64,000 bases of DNA, taken from the NCBI RefSeq assembly GCF_001078595.1, contig NZ_LFTY01000002.1, forward strand, positions 2,971,773 to 3,035,772. The letters are read 5' to 3'. This DNA comes from Candidatus Rhodobacter oscarellae (lineage in GTDB: Bacteria > Pseudomonadota > Alphaproteobacteria > Rhodobacterales > Rhodobacteraceae). Made by a program: the position numbers and the translations under genes. Below, piece by piece: positions 24,139 through 34,317 of the stretch. The number at the start of each line of letters is the position of its first letter. The first letter of the stretch is position 1. Under the pieces are notes generated by a model, which was given only the letters and a program-made list of their open reading frames with translations, was not told the DNA's origin and searched no databases.

Positions 24139-24579
24139 ATGATCAGGCGTTATGGCGAAGCAGTTGTTGCGGGGCAGCGGTACCAACATCGGCCAGGCAT
24201 ATATGCGGTTCTGCCCCGCGGGGATCAAGTGCTGCTGACCTACCAGGGGGATCCGCATTTCGAGCTGCAGCTGCCTGGCGGCGGGATCGACCCCGGCGAG
24301 ACCCCGCTTGAGGCCCTGCACCGCGAAGTTTTCGAGGAAACCGGCTGGCGCATTGGGCGCGCCCAGCGCCTGGGCGCATATCGCCGGTTCGTTTACATGC
24401 CGGAATACGACATGTGGGCCGAGAAGCTTTGCCACATCTACTGCGCCTGGCCGGTTCGCGCCTACGGTCCGCCCAGCGAAGAGGGGCATGTTGCGGTCTG
24501 GATGTCCCCCTTGGATGCCGCGACGAAGCTGCACAACGAGGGGGATCGCGACTTTGTGCGGGGTCTGTTTGGCCTTTAG
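24139..24579 (+). CDS. NUDIX hydrolase
   Basis: 146 residues from the ATG at 24139 (GCAGGG upstream). It has a perfect Nudix box, GGGIDPGETPLEALHREVFEETGW, with REVFEETG supplying the metal ligands. The domain covers almost the whole protein. The substrate is unclear; the size and the tail (VAVWMSPLDAATKLHNEGDRDFV) resemble MutT/ADP-ribose-type enzymes. It is divergent from hslO and convergent with the response-regulator gene, with an 89-bp gap in between that shows only GC-rich self-complementary sequence. Confidence 0.9.
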   Translation: MIRRYGEAVVAGQRYQHRPGIYAVLPRGDQVLLTYQGDPHFELQLPGGGIDPGETPLEALHREVFEETGWRIGRAQRLGAYRRFVYMPEYDMWAEKLCHIYCAWPVRAYGPPSEEGHVAVWMSPLDAATKLHNEGDRDFVRGLFGL

Positions 24580-24668
24580 GGCGCTGGGCTTTGAAAATTT
24601 GCGAATTCTTCAGCGAATCGGTGGACACTGGCGCCGGGTGGGCGCCGAGGCGCCTGTGAAACCGGGCG

Positions 24669-25949
24669 TTACAAACCCCGATACTCCAAAAGAACCGCCG
24701 ACACGTCATCTGCAAAATCCTGATCGCCAGCGTAGCTGGAAAGATCCCACATTAGGGCCTCAAAGAACTTGAGCCCGCTGAGATTGCGGTTCGCGCGAAG
24801 CAACCTCTCTAGCCCTTCGTCTTCAAGCATTTGACCCGACACGGATTCGCATTCCGTTATCCCGTCTGAACCCAGCAGCAGCCGGTCTCCGGGATTAAGC
24901 GTCACCTCGAACTCTGTGAATTCCGCGCCCGGGACCAATCCGATTGGCAATCCGCCCTGCCCCAGAAACTCAATCGAGCCGTCAACGCGCTGTATCACCG
25001 GGTGCGGATGCCCGGCCTGCGCCAAGGTCACTTCACCGGTGGCCAGGTTCACCCGGCCCAACAGAATCGTAAAGTAATGCTCGGTCTCGATCTCATCGAG
25101 GATCAGCTTGTTCAGCGTCTCGCAAACCGCCGCTGGCGAGCGCATCACCAGCGCGCCGTCCGCGCCCCTCTTGATGGCCGCATTCTGCTTTGGCGAGGAC
25201 CCCGAAAGCTGGCCCGCCAGGCGCGCCGTGATCAGCGCAGAGGCGATCCCGTGACCAGAGACATCCAGTGAATAGATGCCGATCTCTGTCTCGCTTACCG
25301 GAAAGACACCGACCAGATCACCGCCGACATGCCCGGCGGGCTTCAGCAGCATGGACACGTCAGCACCGCTAAAGGCACAGTGACGATCCGGCACCAAGGA
25401 CTGCTGCAGTTTGCGCGCCTCGACCAGGTCGCGATCTATCGCGTCATAAAGAACGCGCAGTTCCTCAAGCGTTGTCGTGACAAGCCGTTTCTTCTCTGTC
25501 AGCTCGCGCTCCATCTCTAGGATGCGCTGCCCGGCGCGGATACGCGATCGCAGCTCCGCCGCGTTGAACGGCTTGGTAAGAAAATCGTCGGCGCCGACAT
25601 CCAGCCCCTCCGCCACCTCGCCCTTTTCACTCTTGGAGGTCAGTAGAATGAAATAGCCGTAGCGATCACCGCGAAGCGCGCGGTAGCGGCGGCAAAGCTC
25701 GAGCCCCGACATCCCGGGCATCATCCAGTCGCTGACCACAAAATCGGGGCAGTCCGCCTGGCAAATCTCCAGCGCCTCTTCACCGCTCGCGGCCTCGACA
25801 ACGTGATACCCCCAGCGCCCCAGCTGAGCGCTGACAAGCCGACGCTGCGCGCGGCTGTCATCAACAACAAGAATTGTCTCTTGTTGCGCCTCGTCTAAAC
25901 GAGGCGGCAAAGGGTGTTTGGCGAACTGGCTCAACGCATCAAAACTCAT
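24669..25949 (-). CDS. Response regulator with SpoIIE/RsbU-type PP2C phosphatase output
   Basis: 426 residues. Residues 25-140 form a receiver domain with the acidic pair D30/D31, phospho-acceptor D74 (VSDWMMPG), T104 and K126 (TKPF). Residues 140-185 are a coiled linker (EMERELTEKKRLVTTTLEELRVLYDAI). Residues about 190-425 are a SpoIIE-type serine phosphatase with SLDVSGHGIASALI, AGHPHPVI, GSDGITE and FADDVSAVLLEY holding the metal-binding Asp residues. Such proteins dephosphorylate anti-sigma-factor antagonists. It faces an Hpt-domain gene across a 200-bp divergent region; the Hpt protein is a natural candidate phosphodonor. No STAS or anti-sigma gene is adjacent. Confidence 0.93.
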   Translation of the reverse strand: MSFDALSQFAKHPLPPRLDEAQQETILVVDDSRAQRRLVSAQLGRWGYHVVEAASGEEALEICQADCPDFVVSDWMMPGMSGLELCRRYRALRGDRYGYFILLTSKSEKGEVAEGLDVGADDFLTKPFNAAELRSRIRAGQRILEMERELTEKKRLVTTTLEELRVLYDAIDRDLVEARKLQQSLVPDRHCAFSGADVSMLLKPAGHVGGDLVGVFPVSETEIGIYSLDVSGHGIASALITARLAGQLSGSSPKQNAAIKRGADGALVMRSPAAVCETLNKLILDEIETEHYFTILLGRVNLATGEVTLAQAGHPHPVIQRVDGSIEFLGQGGLPIGLVPGAEFTEFEVTLNPGDRLLLGSDGITECESVSGQMLEDEGLERLLRANRNLSGLKFFEALMWDLSSYAGDQDFADDVSAVLLEYRGL

Positions 25950-26099
25950 TCAGGAGGCACAATCATTAGTTAGTAGGATCCAGTGGTTAAAGTGTCTCTA
26001 AGCCTAAACTTTTATGGAATTATTCTACCGCTTCGATGCGCGTTTACCCGGCCTTCTCTAAATCGTGCTTTCATCCGCGCGGCCTAAAGCAGGTCGCAA

Positions 26100-26132
26100 A
26101 AAACCTGAATCAGGTTTTCAAGCGAAACGCTT
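26100..26132. promoter_or_regulatory. Tandem palindromes upstream of the Hpt gene
   Basis: AAAACCTGA-A-TCAGGTTTT (26100-26118, 9-bp arms) is followed after one base by AAGCG-AAA-CGCTT (26120-26132), ending 17 bp before the Hpt start. The first contains GAATC, a CcrM methylation motif. They look like operator half-sites or tandem hairpins in the 200-bp gap between the divergent signalling genes. The rest of the gap is AT-richer and otherwise featureless. Confidence 0.45.
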
Positions 26133-26149
26133 AAAGAACTGGAAATGCC

Positions 26150-26482
26150 ATGATGGACTGGGACCGAATCGAAGAACTGCGCTCTGAGGTCGGACAAGAG
26201 GATTTCCTGGAGGTCGTAGAGCTTTTCCTGGCAGAGGTGGACGAGGTGGTCGAAAGGCTAACCGCCAACGCCAACCCAGAGAATTATGAGGCGGAGTTTC
26301 ACTTTCTTAAAGGCTCGGCGCTGAACTTGGGGCTCGCCGAATTCGCCCGCGCCTGTTCAGAGGCCGAGAAACTGGCCGCATCCGGCAAAGCAGAAACGAT
26401 CTGCGTCGCCGATCCGATCTTGATCTACGCAGACTCCAAGTCCGCTTTGCTGGGGTTCCTTGAAACTGGGGCCGCAGCCTAG
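26150..26482 (+). CDS. Hpt (histidine phosphotransfer) domain protein
   Basis: 110 residues, entirely one four-helix Hpt domain. The phospho-accepting histidine is His51 in AEFHFLKGSALNLGL, a clear match to the HxxKGS core. The remaining helices are acidic (FLEVVELFLAEVDEVVERL). It carries phosphoryl groups between a histidine kinase and a response regulator; the divergent receiver-SpoIIE gene next door is the likely partner. The start may be the first or second ATG (26150/26153). Confidence 0.9.
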   Translation: MMDWDRIEELRSEVGQEDFLEVVELFLAEVDEVVERLTANANPENYEAEFHFLKGSALNLGLAEFARACSEAEKLAASGKAETICVADPILIYADSKSALLGFLETGAAA

Positions 26483-26568
26483 ACTAGGCCAAAACCCACC
26501 ACCCCATTGCCCTCCTTGGCGTTTCTCGCTATCCGCCGCGCGATAGCAAACGCATACGAGGAAGCCCC

Positions 26569-27788
<1,220 letters not shown>

Positions 27789-27792
<4 letters not shown>

Positions 27793-28250
27793 GCGTCGCG
27801 CTCAAACCCATCACGCGGGACGACCTTGGCCCGCTCTTCCGGCTGACGGTGGCCGAGGATCAGATGGATTTCGTAGCGCGGAACGAAAAAACGCTGGCGC
27901 AGGTGGCCTATGAGCCAAATGCCGAGGCCTATGCGATTTGGGCGGGCGACACCCGCGTGGGCCTGCTCGCCTGGATCGACTTCCGCGACTACCCGCATCT
28001 GGAAGAGCACGACGACCCAGAGGCTGGTTATGTCTGGCGGTTGGTGATCGGGGCGGACCATCAGGCCGAGGGCTATGGCCGCGCGGCCATGGCCTGCATC
28101 CACCAGATCGCACGGGATCGCGGTCTCAAGCGGATGCTTATCACCGCGGTTCCGAAGAACACTGTTGCGCTGAAGCTGTACGAATCCATCGGCTACGCGC
28201 GCACCGGGCAGATCATCGACGGCGAGGTCGAACTGCGCCTAGAGCTTTAG
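27789..28250 (+). CDS. GNAT-family N-acetyltransferase
   Basis: 153 residues, a single GNAT domain. Motif A reads [22 protein letters not shown] (acetyl-CoA loop Q-x-x-G-x-G-x-A), and the C-terminal motif B is [21 protein letters not shown]. The GTG start at 27789 overlaps the argG stop, so it is coupled to arginine synthesis. The N-terminus [21 protein letters not shown] resembles SpeG/diamine acetyltransferase-like enzymes; a polyamine or amino-acid substrate would fit but is inference. Its 3' end overlaps the convergent sulfotransferase-like gene by 12 bp. Confidence 0.88.
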
Positions 28251-28943
28251 CGCGGCCAGCGGTTCGTAATAGGGCAACGCTTGCTCTACCAACGCCGCTG
28301 ACGCACTGGAAAGGTCAGGCAGCGGACCCTCTACGCTGGCAAACCCCGTTGAGTTCCAGACCGCACCGTACCAATGCGGCGCCCAGGCTCCGTCATATGG
28401 TTTTGGGCCCGCTTCCCAACGCAGCATCGCGGGATCGAATTCAAGCCCCAGAGCGGAGCAAAGGCGGGTTAGAGACTGTTCTGGGTCCGCTCGAACATCC
28501 GCGCTGTCGATCACCACGGGTGTCTGGCCGAGCGATTTCACATGCTCAAACAGCTCGAACTGCTGCCGAAACCCGATGTCGTTCAGCGTTGGGTTCTCGC
28601 GCTTGGCCGCGTAGCTGGCGATGACCCGCGCGGGGTGGCGAATGAGGAACACGTTCACAACGTCCGCCAGCCAGCCAAGGTCCCAGCCGGGCAGCATGTG
28701 ATGGGTCATGTGCTTTTCATAGCGGATGCCCTTTGGCGCCTCGGCAAGCGCGGCGACAACCTCGCCCCGATCATTGGGCTGGCTGTCCAGGATCTCGGCG
28801 CGCATGGGATGGTCCAGGCCGGTCTCGGCCAGGTAAGCCGCATAGAAAGGCTCGTCCACGGCCTCGCAGTCCGCGCGCTGGGCGAAGGCATACATCATCG
28901 CCGTCGACAGATTGCGCGGTCCGGACCACATCGCGATTCTCAT
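28239..28943 (-). CDS. Sulfotransferase-like protein
   Basis: 234 residues from the ATG at 28943, which has an AGAGGGG site; a frame to 28967 adds 8 unlikely residues. The N-terminus IAMWSGPRNLSTAMMYAFAQR resembles the 5'-phosphosulfate-binding loop of PAPS-dependent sulfotransferases, and VFLIRHPARVIASYAAKRE matches the 3'-phosphate-binding strand and helix with the conserved Arg and Ser. This branch is often annotated as sulfotransferase family or as a branched-chain-aminotransferase-like protein. The acceptor is unknown. Confidence 0.82.
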   Translation of the reverse strand: MRIAMWSGPRNLSTAMMYAFAQRADCEAVDEPFYAAYLAETGLDHPMRAEILDSQPNDRGEVVAALAEAPKGIRYEKHMTHHMLPGWDLGWLADVVNVFLIRHPARVIASYAAKRENPTLNDIGFRQQFELFEHVKSLGQTPVVIDSADVRADPEQSLTRLCSALGLEFDPAMLRWEAGPKPYDGAWAPHWYGAVWNSTGFASVEGPLPDLSSASAALVEQALPYYEPLAALKL

Positions 28944-29046
28944 GAATTCCCCTCTCGCATCGGTCACCCTTTTGTGAGCTCACGCGCCGGTGACTTGCCC
29001 CATCACGCTGCGATCTGCAACGTCCTTACGAACGGAGGTTGAACCT

Positions 29047-29712
29047 ATGCAGATCACATTCCAATCAATCAAACCCGTGCTCTTAGGCGTCGCGATCCTG
29101 TTGGGGTTTGCCGTGTACTGCGGGCAGGCGAAGGCCGGGCAGACCGCCAAGGCGGTGGTCGCGGGCGGATGCTTTTGGTGCGTCGAGAAGGATTTCGAAA
29201 GCGTATCGGGCGTGATCGAGGTTGTCTCTGGTTTTGCGGGCGGCGAGGTGGTGAACCCGACCTACAAGCAGGTGGTGCGCGGCGGGACGGGGCATATTGA
29301 GGCGGTCGAGATCACATATGATCCCTCCAAGCTGAGCTATGATCAGCTCTTGCATATGTTCATGCGCTCGATTGACCCCACGGATGCGGGCGGGCAGTTC
29401 TGCGACCGTGGGCACACCTATACGACCGCGATTTTCGTCTCTAATAAGGCCGAACAGGCTGCGGCTGAGGTCGCGATTGCCGAGGCGATGCTGGTGCTGG
29501 GCAAGGACATTGCCACCGTGGTGCGCGAGGCCAGCACGTTCTACCCAGCCGAGGCCTATCACCAGGATTACTACAAGCAGCAGGATCTGGTGCTGACCCG
29601 GTTTGGCCCAAAGACCAAGGCAAACGCCTATAAGCGCTATCGCAAAGCTTGCGGCCGCGACGCACGCGTCAAAACTCTTTGGGGCAGCGCCGCGCCTTTC
29701 GCGGGCAGCTAA
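29047..29712 (+). CDS. msrA: Peptide methionine sulfoxide reductase MsrA, exported
   Basis: Reduces methionine-S-sulfoxide in proteins. 221 residues, with catalytic Cys42 in [12 protein letters not shown], substrate-pocket residues in [27 protein letters not shown] and the EAYHQDYY motif. The N-terminal [19 protein letters not shown] looks like a signal peptide, so the enzyme should act in the periplasm. The ATG at 29047 follows GGAGGT at 7 nt. It lies 80 bp before mutS on the same strand. Confidence 0.94.
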   Translation: MQITFQSIKPVLLGVAILLGFAVYCGQAKAGQTAKAVVAGGCFWCVEKDFESVSGVIEVVSGFAGGEVVNPTYKQVVRGGTGHIEAVEITYDPSKLSYDQLLHMFMRSIDPTDAGGQFCDRGHTYTTAIFVSNKAEQAAAEVAIAEAMLVLGKDIATVVREASTFYPAEAYHQDYYKQQDLVLTRFGPKTKANAYKRYRKACGRDARVKTLWGSAAPFAGS

Positions 29713-29792
29713 TCCTCCGGCCCGGCATTTTCCTGCTTTAACACGCAAATCCGTATCGGTACTGTCCGCCCGGAGAAATCCGGGGGAATTTT

Positions 29793-32450
29793 GTGACTGC
29801 TGCCAACGCCGCTGTAACGCCCATGATGGCGCAGTTTCTGGAGATCAAAGCCCAGTATTCTGATGCCCTGCTGTTTTATCGGATGGGCGATTTCTACGAG
29901 ATGTTCTTTGACGACGCGGTGGCCGCCGCCGCGGCGCTGGATATCGCGCTGACCAAGCGCGGCAAGCATCTGGGCGAAGACATTCCGATGTGCGGCGTCC
30001 CTGTGCATTCGGCCGAAGGCTATCTTTTGACGCTAATCCGCAAGGGGTTCCGCGTCGCCGTTTGCGAGCAGATGGAAAACCCGGCTGAGGCCAAGAAACG
30101 CGGCTCTAAATCCGTCGTGAAACGCGACGTCGTGCGGCTGGTCACACCCGGGACGCTGACCGAGGAATCGCTGCTCGAGGCGCGGCGGCACAACTTCCTT
30201 GCGGCCTTCGTAGAGGTGCGCGACGAGGGCGCTTTGGCCTGGGTCGATATCTCGACCGGCGCGTTCCGAGTGATGCCCTGTCTGCGGGCGCGGCTTTCGC
30301 CCGAGCTTGCCCGGATTGCCCCAAGTGAGGTCATCCTGTCAGAGGCCGGAGAGCCGGTTTTGGACGAAATAGTCTCTGAACTTGGGGCCTCGTCCACGCC
30401 GCTGTCGCGCGCAAGCTTTGACTCGTCGGCGGCAGAGACCAGGCTGCGTGAGCTTTTTAAGGTCGGTACAACAGAGGCGTTTGGCAGTTTTGACCGTGCC
30501 GAGATGGGCGCCATGGGTGCGCTTGTCGACTATCTGGACATCACGCAGAAGGGCAAGCTGCCGCTCTTGCAGCGGCCAGTCCGCGAGGCCAGCCAGGACA
30601 GCATGCAGATCGACGCCGCAACACGGCGGAACCTAGAGCTGACCCATGCGCTTAGCGGTGGTCGCGACGGGTCGCTGCTGTCGGTGATTGACCGCACAGT
30701 GACCGCCGGTGGCGCGCGCTTGTTAGAACGGCGCTTGTCCAGCCCCTCGCGGCAAGTCGATACGATCCAAGCCCGCCTGGATTCCGTGGCATTTGCTTTG
30801 GAACGGCGCGATCTTTCCGAAAGCCTGCGCGATTGCTTGCGAAAATGCCCCGACGTCTCGCGCGCGCTGTCGCGGCTGGCCTTGGATCGGGGCGGACCGC
30901 GGGATCTGGCCGCAATCCGCAACGCACTGGGCGCGGCGACGGAAATGCACGAGCTTCTCGCATCGACAGACACGCCGGAGATCGTGGCCCGCGCCAGCAA
31001 GGACCTTATCGGGCACGACGCCCTTTTGGAGCTGTTAGAGCAATCTCTGGTGGCGGAACCCCCTCTTTTGGCGCGGGACGGCGGCTTTATCGCGCCGGAA
31101 TACGATGCCGAATTGGATGAGACTCGGCGGCTGCGGGACGAAGGGCGCGGGGTCATCGCAACGATGCAGGCGCAATACTCGGAGCTGGCGGGCGTCAACG
31201 CCCTGAAGATCAAGCACAACAACGTGCTGGGCTACTTCATCGAGACACCCGCGACCCATGCCGACAAAATGATGTCCGCACCGCAGAACGAGACGTTCAT
31301 TCACCGCCAAACCACGGCGAATGCCGTGCGGTTCACAACCGTTGAGTTGAGCGAAATTGAGACCAAGATCTTGAACGCGGGAAATCATGCCCTTGATATC
31401 GAGAAACGGCTCTATTCAACCCTAACTGGGGCGATTTTAGAGGCCGCCGCCGCGCTGACCAACCTCGCGCAGTCCTTGGCCGAGATTGATCTGATGGCGG
31501 GTCTTGCTGATCTTGCACGCACAGAGGACTGGGCCCGGCCCAATGTCGACGAGAGCCGTGCGTTTGAGGTCAGCGGCGGGCGTCACCCCGTGGTCGAGGC
31601 CGCCTTGAGGCGCGCGGGCGATGGTTTCATCGCCAATGATTGCGATCTGGCCGAGGGCACCGCCGGCGCTGACATTTGGCTGCTTACTGGTCCGAACATG
31701 GCCGGTAAATCGACCTTCCTGCGCCAGAACGCGTTGATTGCCGTGCTGGCGCAGATGGGCAGTTTTGTTCCGGCGCGGGCGGCGCATATCGGTCTGGTCA
31801 GTCAACTCTTTAGCCGTGTTGGGGCCTCTGATGATCTGGCGCGCGGGCGGTCGACCTTCATGGTCGAGATGGTCGAAACGGCCGCAATCCTAAACCAGGC
31901 TGACGAGACGGCGCTGGTGATCCTGGACGAGATCGGGCGCGGGACAGCGACCTATGATGGGCTATCCATCGCCTGGGCCACGCTAGAGCATCTGCACGAG
32001 GCGAACCGCTGCCGGGTGCTGTTCGCCACGCATTATCACGAGCTGACGCAGCTTTCCGAACGGCTGGACGGGGTCAGCAATGCCACCGTCGCGGTCAAAG
32101 AGTGGGAAGGCGAAGTGGTGTTCCTGCACGAGGTCCGCAAAGGCGCGGCGGACCGCAGCTATGGCGTGCAGGTGGCGCGTCTAGCGGGCCTGCCAAGCGC
32201 GGTGATCGAGCGGGCGCGGGACATCCTTGCGCAGTTGGAATCAGGGGCGCGCGAGGGCCGCGCCGCGCCTTTGGCCGTTCTGGATGACTTGCCGTTGTTC
32301 TCTTCCGTACCGAATGCTCCCACCGCCCCCGATATGTCGGAGAATGTGGTTGAGAAACGCATGAGCGAGATTCTTCCGGACGAGTTGACGCCTCGGGATG
32401 CGCTTGAGCTGATCTACGAGTTGAAGGCTCTTTCTGACGCGCGAAATTGA
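29793..32450 (+). CDS. mutS: DNA mismatch repair protein MutS
   Basis: 885 residues. The mismatch-reading Phe-x-Glu is F34-Y35-E36 (MGDFYEMFF). Later parts are the connector, lever and clamp domains, and the C-terminal ATPase with Walker A LLTGPNMAGKSTFLRQ, the signature region FSRVGASDDLARGRSTFMVEM, Walker B LVILDEIGRGTATYDGLSIA and the HYHEL loop. GTG at 29793 with GGGGGA upstream is the chosen start, giving MTAANAAVTPMMAQFLEIK; an ATG at 29823 is possible. Followed by a structured 3' element in the opposite orientation. Confidence 0.97.
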   Translation: MTAANAAVTPMMAQFLEIKAQYSDALLFYRMGDFYEMFFDDAVAAAAALDIALTKRGKHLGEDIPMCGVPVHSAEGYLLTLIRKGFRVAVCEQMENPAEAKKRGSKSVVKRDVVRLVTPGTLTEESLLEARRHNFLAAFVEVRDEGALAWVDISTGAFRVMPCLRARLSPELARIAPSEVILSEAGEPVLDEIVSELGASSTPLSRASFDSSAAETRLRELFKVGTTEAFGSFDRAEMGAMGALVDYLDITQKGKLPLLQRPVREASQDSMQIDAATRRNLELTHALSGGRDGSLLSVIDRTVTAGGARLLERRLSSPSRQVDTIQARLDSVAFALERRDLSESLRDCLRKCPDVSRALSRLALDRGGPRDLAAIRNALGAATEMHELLASTDTPEIVARASKDLIGHDALLELLEQSLVAEPPLLARDGGFIAPEYDAELDETRRLRDEGRGVIATMQAQYSELAGVNALKIKHNNVLGYFIETPATHADKMMSAPQNETFIHRQTTANAVRFTTVELSEIETKILNAGNHALDIEKRLYSTLTGAILEAAAALTNLAQSLAEIDLMAGLADLARTEDWARPNVDESRAFEVSGGRHPVVEAALRRAGDGFIANDCDLAEGTAGADIWLLTGPNMAGKSTFLRQNALIAVLAQMGSFVPARAAHIGLVSQLFSRVGASDDLARGRSTFMVEMVETAAILNQADETALVILDEIGRGTATYDGLSIAWATLEHLHEANRCRVLFATHYHELTQLSERLDGVSNATVAVKEWEGEVVFLHEVRKGAADRSYGVQVARLAGLPSAVIERARDILAQLESGAREGRAAPLAVLDDLPLFSSVPNAPTAPDMSENVVEKRMSEILPDELTPRDALELIYELKALSDARN

Positions 32451-32482
32451 CGCAGCCCGAAAAAATTTAGCGAAACGTTAGG

Positions 32483-32545
32483 GTTTTATTCGAAGGATAA
32501 AACTGGGTGGGCACCGAAGGTGCGTCTTTGGGGGCTCCCACCCAG
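32483..32545 (-). other. GGGTGGG/CCCACCC structured 3' element, copy 2
   Basis: On the strand of grpE: CTGGGTGGG (32545-32537) pairs perfectly with CCCACCCAG (32511-32503, 9 bp) and is followed by TTTTAT. An inner hairpin GCACC-TTC-GGTGC (32523-32511) abuts the closing stem. A third hairpin GTTTTAT/ATAAAAC (32503-32483) follows. It lies 57 bp after the grpE stop, as copy 1 lies after the AAC(3)-like gene. The shared parts are GGGTGGGAGC, the small inner hairpin and CCCACCCAGTTTTA. The likely role is a terminator or 3' stabiliser of the grpE transcript; read the other way it would also sit 3' of mutS. Confidence 0.65.
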
Positions 32546-32601
32546 GTTCATTATCTCGACCGAATCACAAATATTTGGTGAAGATCCACCAAGACAAAAC
32601 G

Positions 32602-33186
32602 TCACCCAGGCGTCGAGCTGACGCCAACCTGCGCAGGCCGCAGCAACCGATCATGCAGCATAAAGCCCGTTTGGCTAACCTGGATGATATCGCCGGCTTT
32701 GGTCTCTGGCAGCGGTGCTTCGAACATGGCCTGATGCTGTTGCGGATCAAAGCGCTCGCCCACTTCGGGATGAATCGGCTCGATTCCGTGCTTCTTGAAG
32801 ACATTCAGAAGCTCGCGCAGCGTCAGTTCGACACCTTCCATGATCGCGCCAGCCGCAGCCTTTTGTTCATCATTGGCCGCGTCAATGGCGCGGGAGAGGT
32901 TATCATAGACGGGCAGCATATCGCGCGCGAGTTTTGATCCGCCGTATTGCTCGGCCTCACGCCGGTCCCGCTCGGACCGTTTGCGCGAGTTTTCGGCATC
33001 AGCGAGTGCACGCATGAACTTGTCGCGCAGGTCGTCCCGCTCCGAGACCAGCGCCTCAATCGTGGCGTCGATGGCAGCCGTTTCGGCGGCCTCTTCGATC
33101 TCTTGTGTGATGTCGATGGTCTCGCCATCGTCCAGAGCCGAAAGGTCCACATCCGGCATGCTTGGTTTCTTCTGCTCGTCCGACAT
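32602..33186 (-). CDS. grpE: Nucleotide exchange factor GrpE
   Basis: Co-chaperone that releases ADP from DnaK. 194 residues from the ATG at 33186, which has GAGG at 6-nt spacing; another ATG four codons upstream (33198) overlaps the hrcA stop (TAATG) and is possible. A long acidic N-terminal helix region (residues 20-60) leads into LRDKFMRALADAENSRKRSERDRREAEQYG and the beta-domain HPEVGERFDPQQHQAMFEAP. It follows hrcA directly, the common alphaproteobacterial order. Confidence 0.95.
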   Translation of the reverse strand: MSDEQKKPSMPDVDLSALDDGETIDITQEIEEAAETAAIDATIEALVSERDDLRDKFMRALADAENSRKRSERDRREAEQYGGSKLARDMLPVYDNLSRAIDAANDEQKAAAGAIMEGVELTLRELLNVFKKHGIEPIHPEVGERFDPQQHQAMFEAPLPETKAGDIIQVSQTGFMLHDRLLRPAQVGVSSTPG

Positions 33187-33197
33187 ATCCGTCCTCA

Positions 33198-34262
33198 TTA
33201 CCCTCGGTCGGCGATCAGCCGCCCGACAAGTTGCGCCGTGTAATCCACGATTGGCACTATTCGTCCATAGTTCAGGCGCGTGGGTCCGATGACCCCAACG
33301 GCGCCTATGATCTTTCGATCAGCGTTCATATAGGGAGAGACCACCAAAGAGCTACCCGAAAGTGAAAAAAGCTTGTTCTCGGAGCCAATAAAAATGCGCA
33401 CTCCTTCACCCTCGTCGGTGAGCTCCAAGAAATCCGCTATGTCCCTCTTTCGCTCTAGATCGTCGAACAGCGTGCGCACGCGTTCTATGTCCTGGTCTTG
33501 CGCATCCGTGTCCAATAAATTGGCCCGGCCGCGCACGATAAGGCGCTCTTGCGGCTCGCCCTGATTTTCCCAGATCACGAAGCCCGATTCCACCAATTCC
33601 CTGGCAAGCAGATTAAGCTCTTGGCGCCGCTCGGCGATCTCGCGGTCGAACGCGGCACGAAGCTCCGACAGCGTGCGGCCCTCGGCCAGCGCGTTGAGGA
33701 AATTCGCGGCCTCTCGCATCGAGCTGGGCGTCTGCCCCACCGGCGGTTCGAACACGCGGTTCTCGACATGCCCATCCGCAAAAACCAGCACAACCAACGC
33801 CCTATCCGGCGCCAAAGAGACAAACTCGATATGCTTGATCGGGGCCTCATGCTTAGGCGTCAGAACAAGGCTGGCGCCGAACGTAATCATAGAAAGCGCG
33901 GAGCCAAGGTGATCGAGCCGCGCGGTCACGTCCTGGTCGTTCGGGCCCAGGGTCGAATCGATCTTTTCGCGATCGTCCGTGTTGAGATCCTCGACCTCAA
34001 GAATGCTGTCCACGAACATCCGCAAGCCATGCTCGGTCGGCACGCGCCCAGCCGAGACATGCGGCGAATCGATCAGCCCCCGATGCTCGAGATCCTGCAT
34101 GACGTTGCGGATCGTCGCGGCAGAGACCTGCTCGCTTAGCGTCCGCGTCAGGGTGCGCGAGCCCACCGGTTCGCCGTTCGCCAGATAGCCCTCGACCACG
34201 CGGCGGAAAACCTCGCGGCTGCGTTCGTTCATTTCGGACATGATCTTGGTTGCGTCAGGCAT
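33198..34262 (-). CDS. hrcA: Heat-inducible transcription repressor HrcA
   Basis: Repressor of class I heat-shock genes, which binds CIRCE operators. 354 residues: N-terminal winged helix (REVFRRVVEGYLANGEPVGSRTLTR, VSAATIRNVMQDLEHRGLI), GAF-like middle and C-terminal FSLSGSSLVVSPYMNADRKIIGAVGVIGPTRLNYGRIVPIVDYTA. It is upstream of grpE with a 4-bp type overlap. I find no CIRCE inverted repeat in its own 5' region, so it appears not to be classically autoregulated. Confidence 0.95.
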   Translation of the reverse strand: MPDATKIMSEMNERSREVFRRVVEGYLANGEPVGSRTLTRTLSEQVSAATIRNVMQDLEHRGLIDSPHVSAGRVPTEHGLRMFVDSILEVEDLNTDDREKIDSTLGPNDQDVTARLDHLGSALSMITFGASLVLTPKHEAPIKHIEFVSLAPDRALVVLVFADGHVENRVFEPPVGQTPSSMREAANFLNALAEGRTLSELRAAFDREIAERRQELNLLARELVESGFVIWENQGEPQERLIVRGRANLLDTDAQDQDIERVRTLFDDLERKRDIADFLELTDEGEGVRIFIGSENKLFSLSGSSLVVSPYMNADRKIIGAVGVIGPTRLNYGRIVPIVDYTAQLVGRLIADRG

Positions 34263-34289
34263 CAGATGAGACTCGCGAAGGCAGCGTGT

Positions 34290-34317
34290 ATTAAAGACTT
34301 TGCGCCTGCCGCGTCAA
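34290..34317 (-). promoter_or_regulatory. Probable housekeeping promoter of hrcA–grpE
   Basis: TTGACG (34317-34312) and TTTAAT (34295-34290) on the transcript strand are separated by 16 bp, 28 bp upstream of the hrcA ATG. The 115-bp gap between hrcA and rph holds this and the rph 5' region; I see no CIRCE element. Confidence 0.55.
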
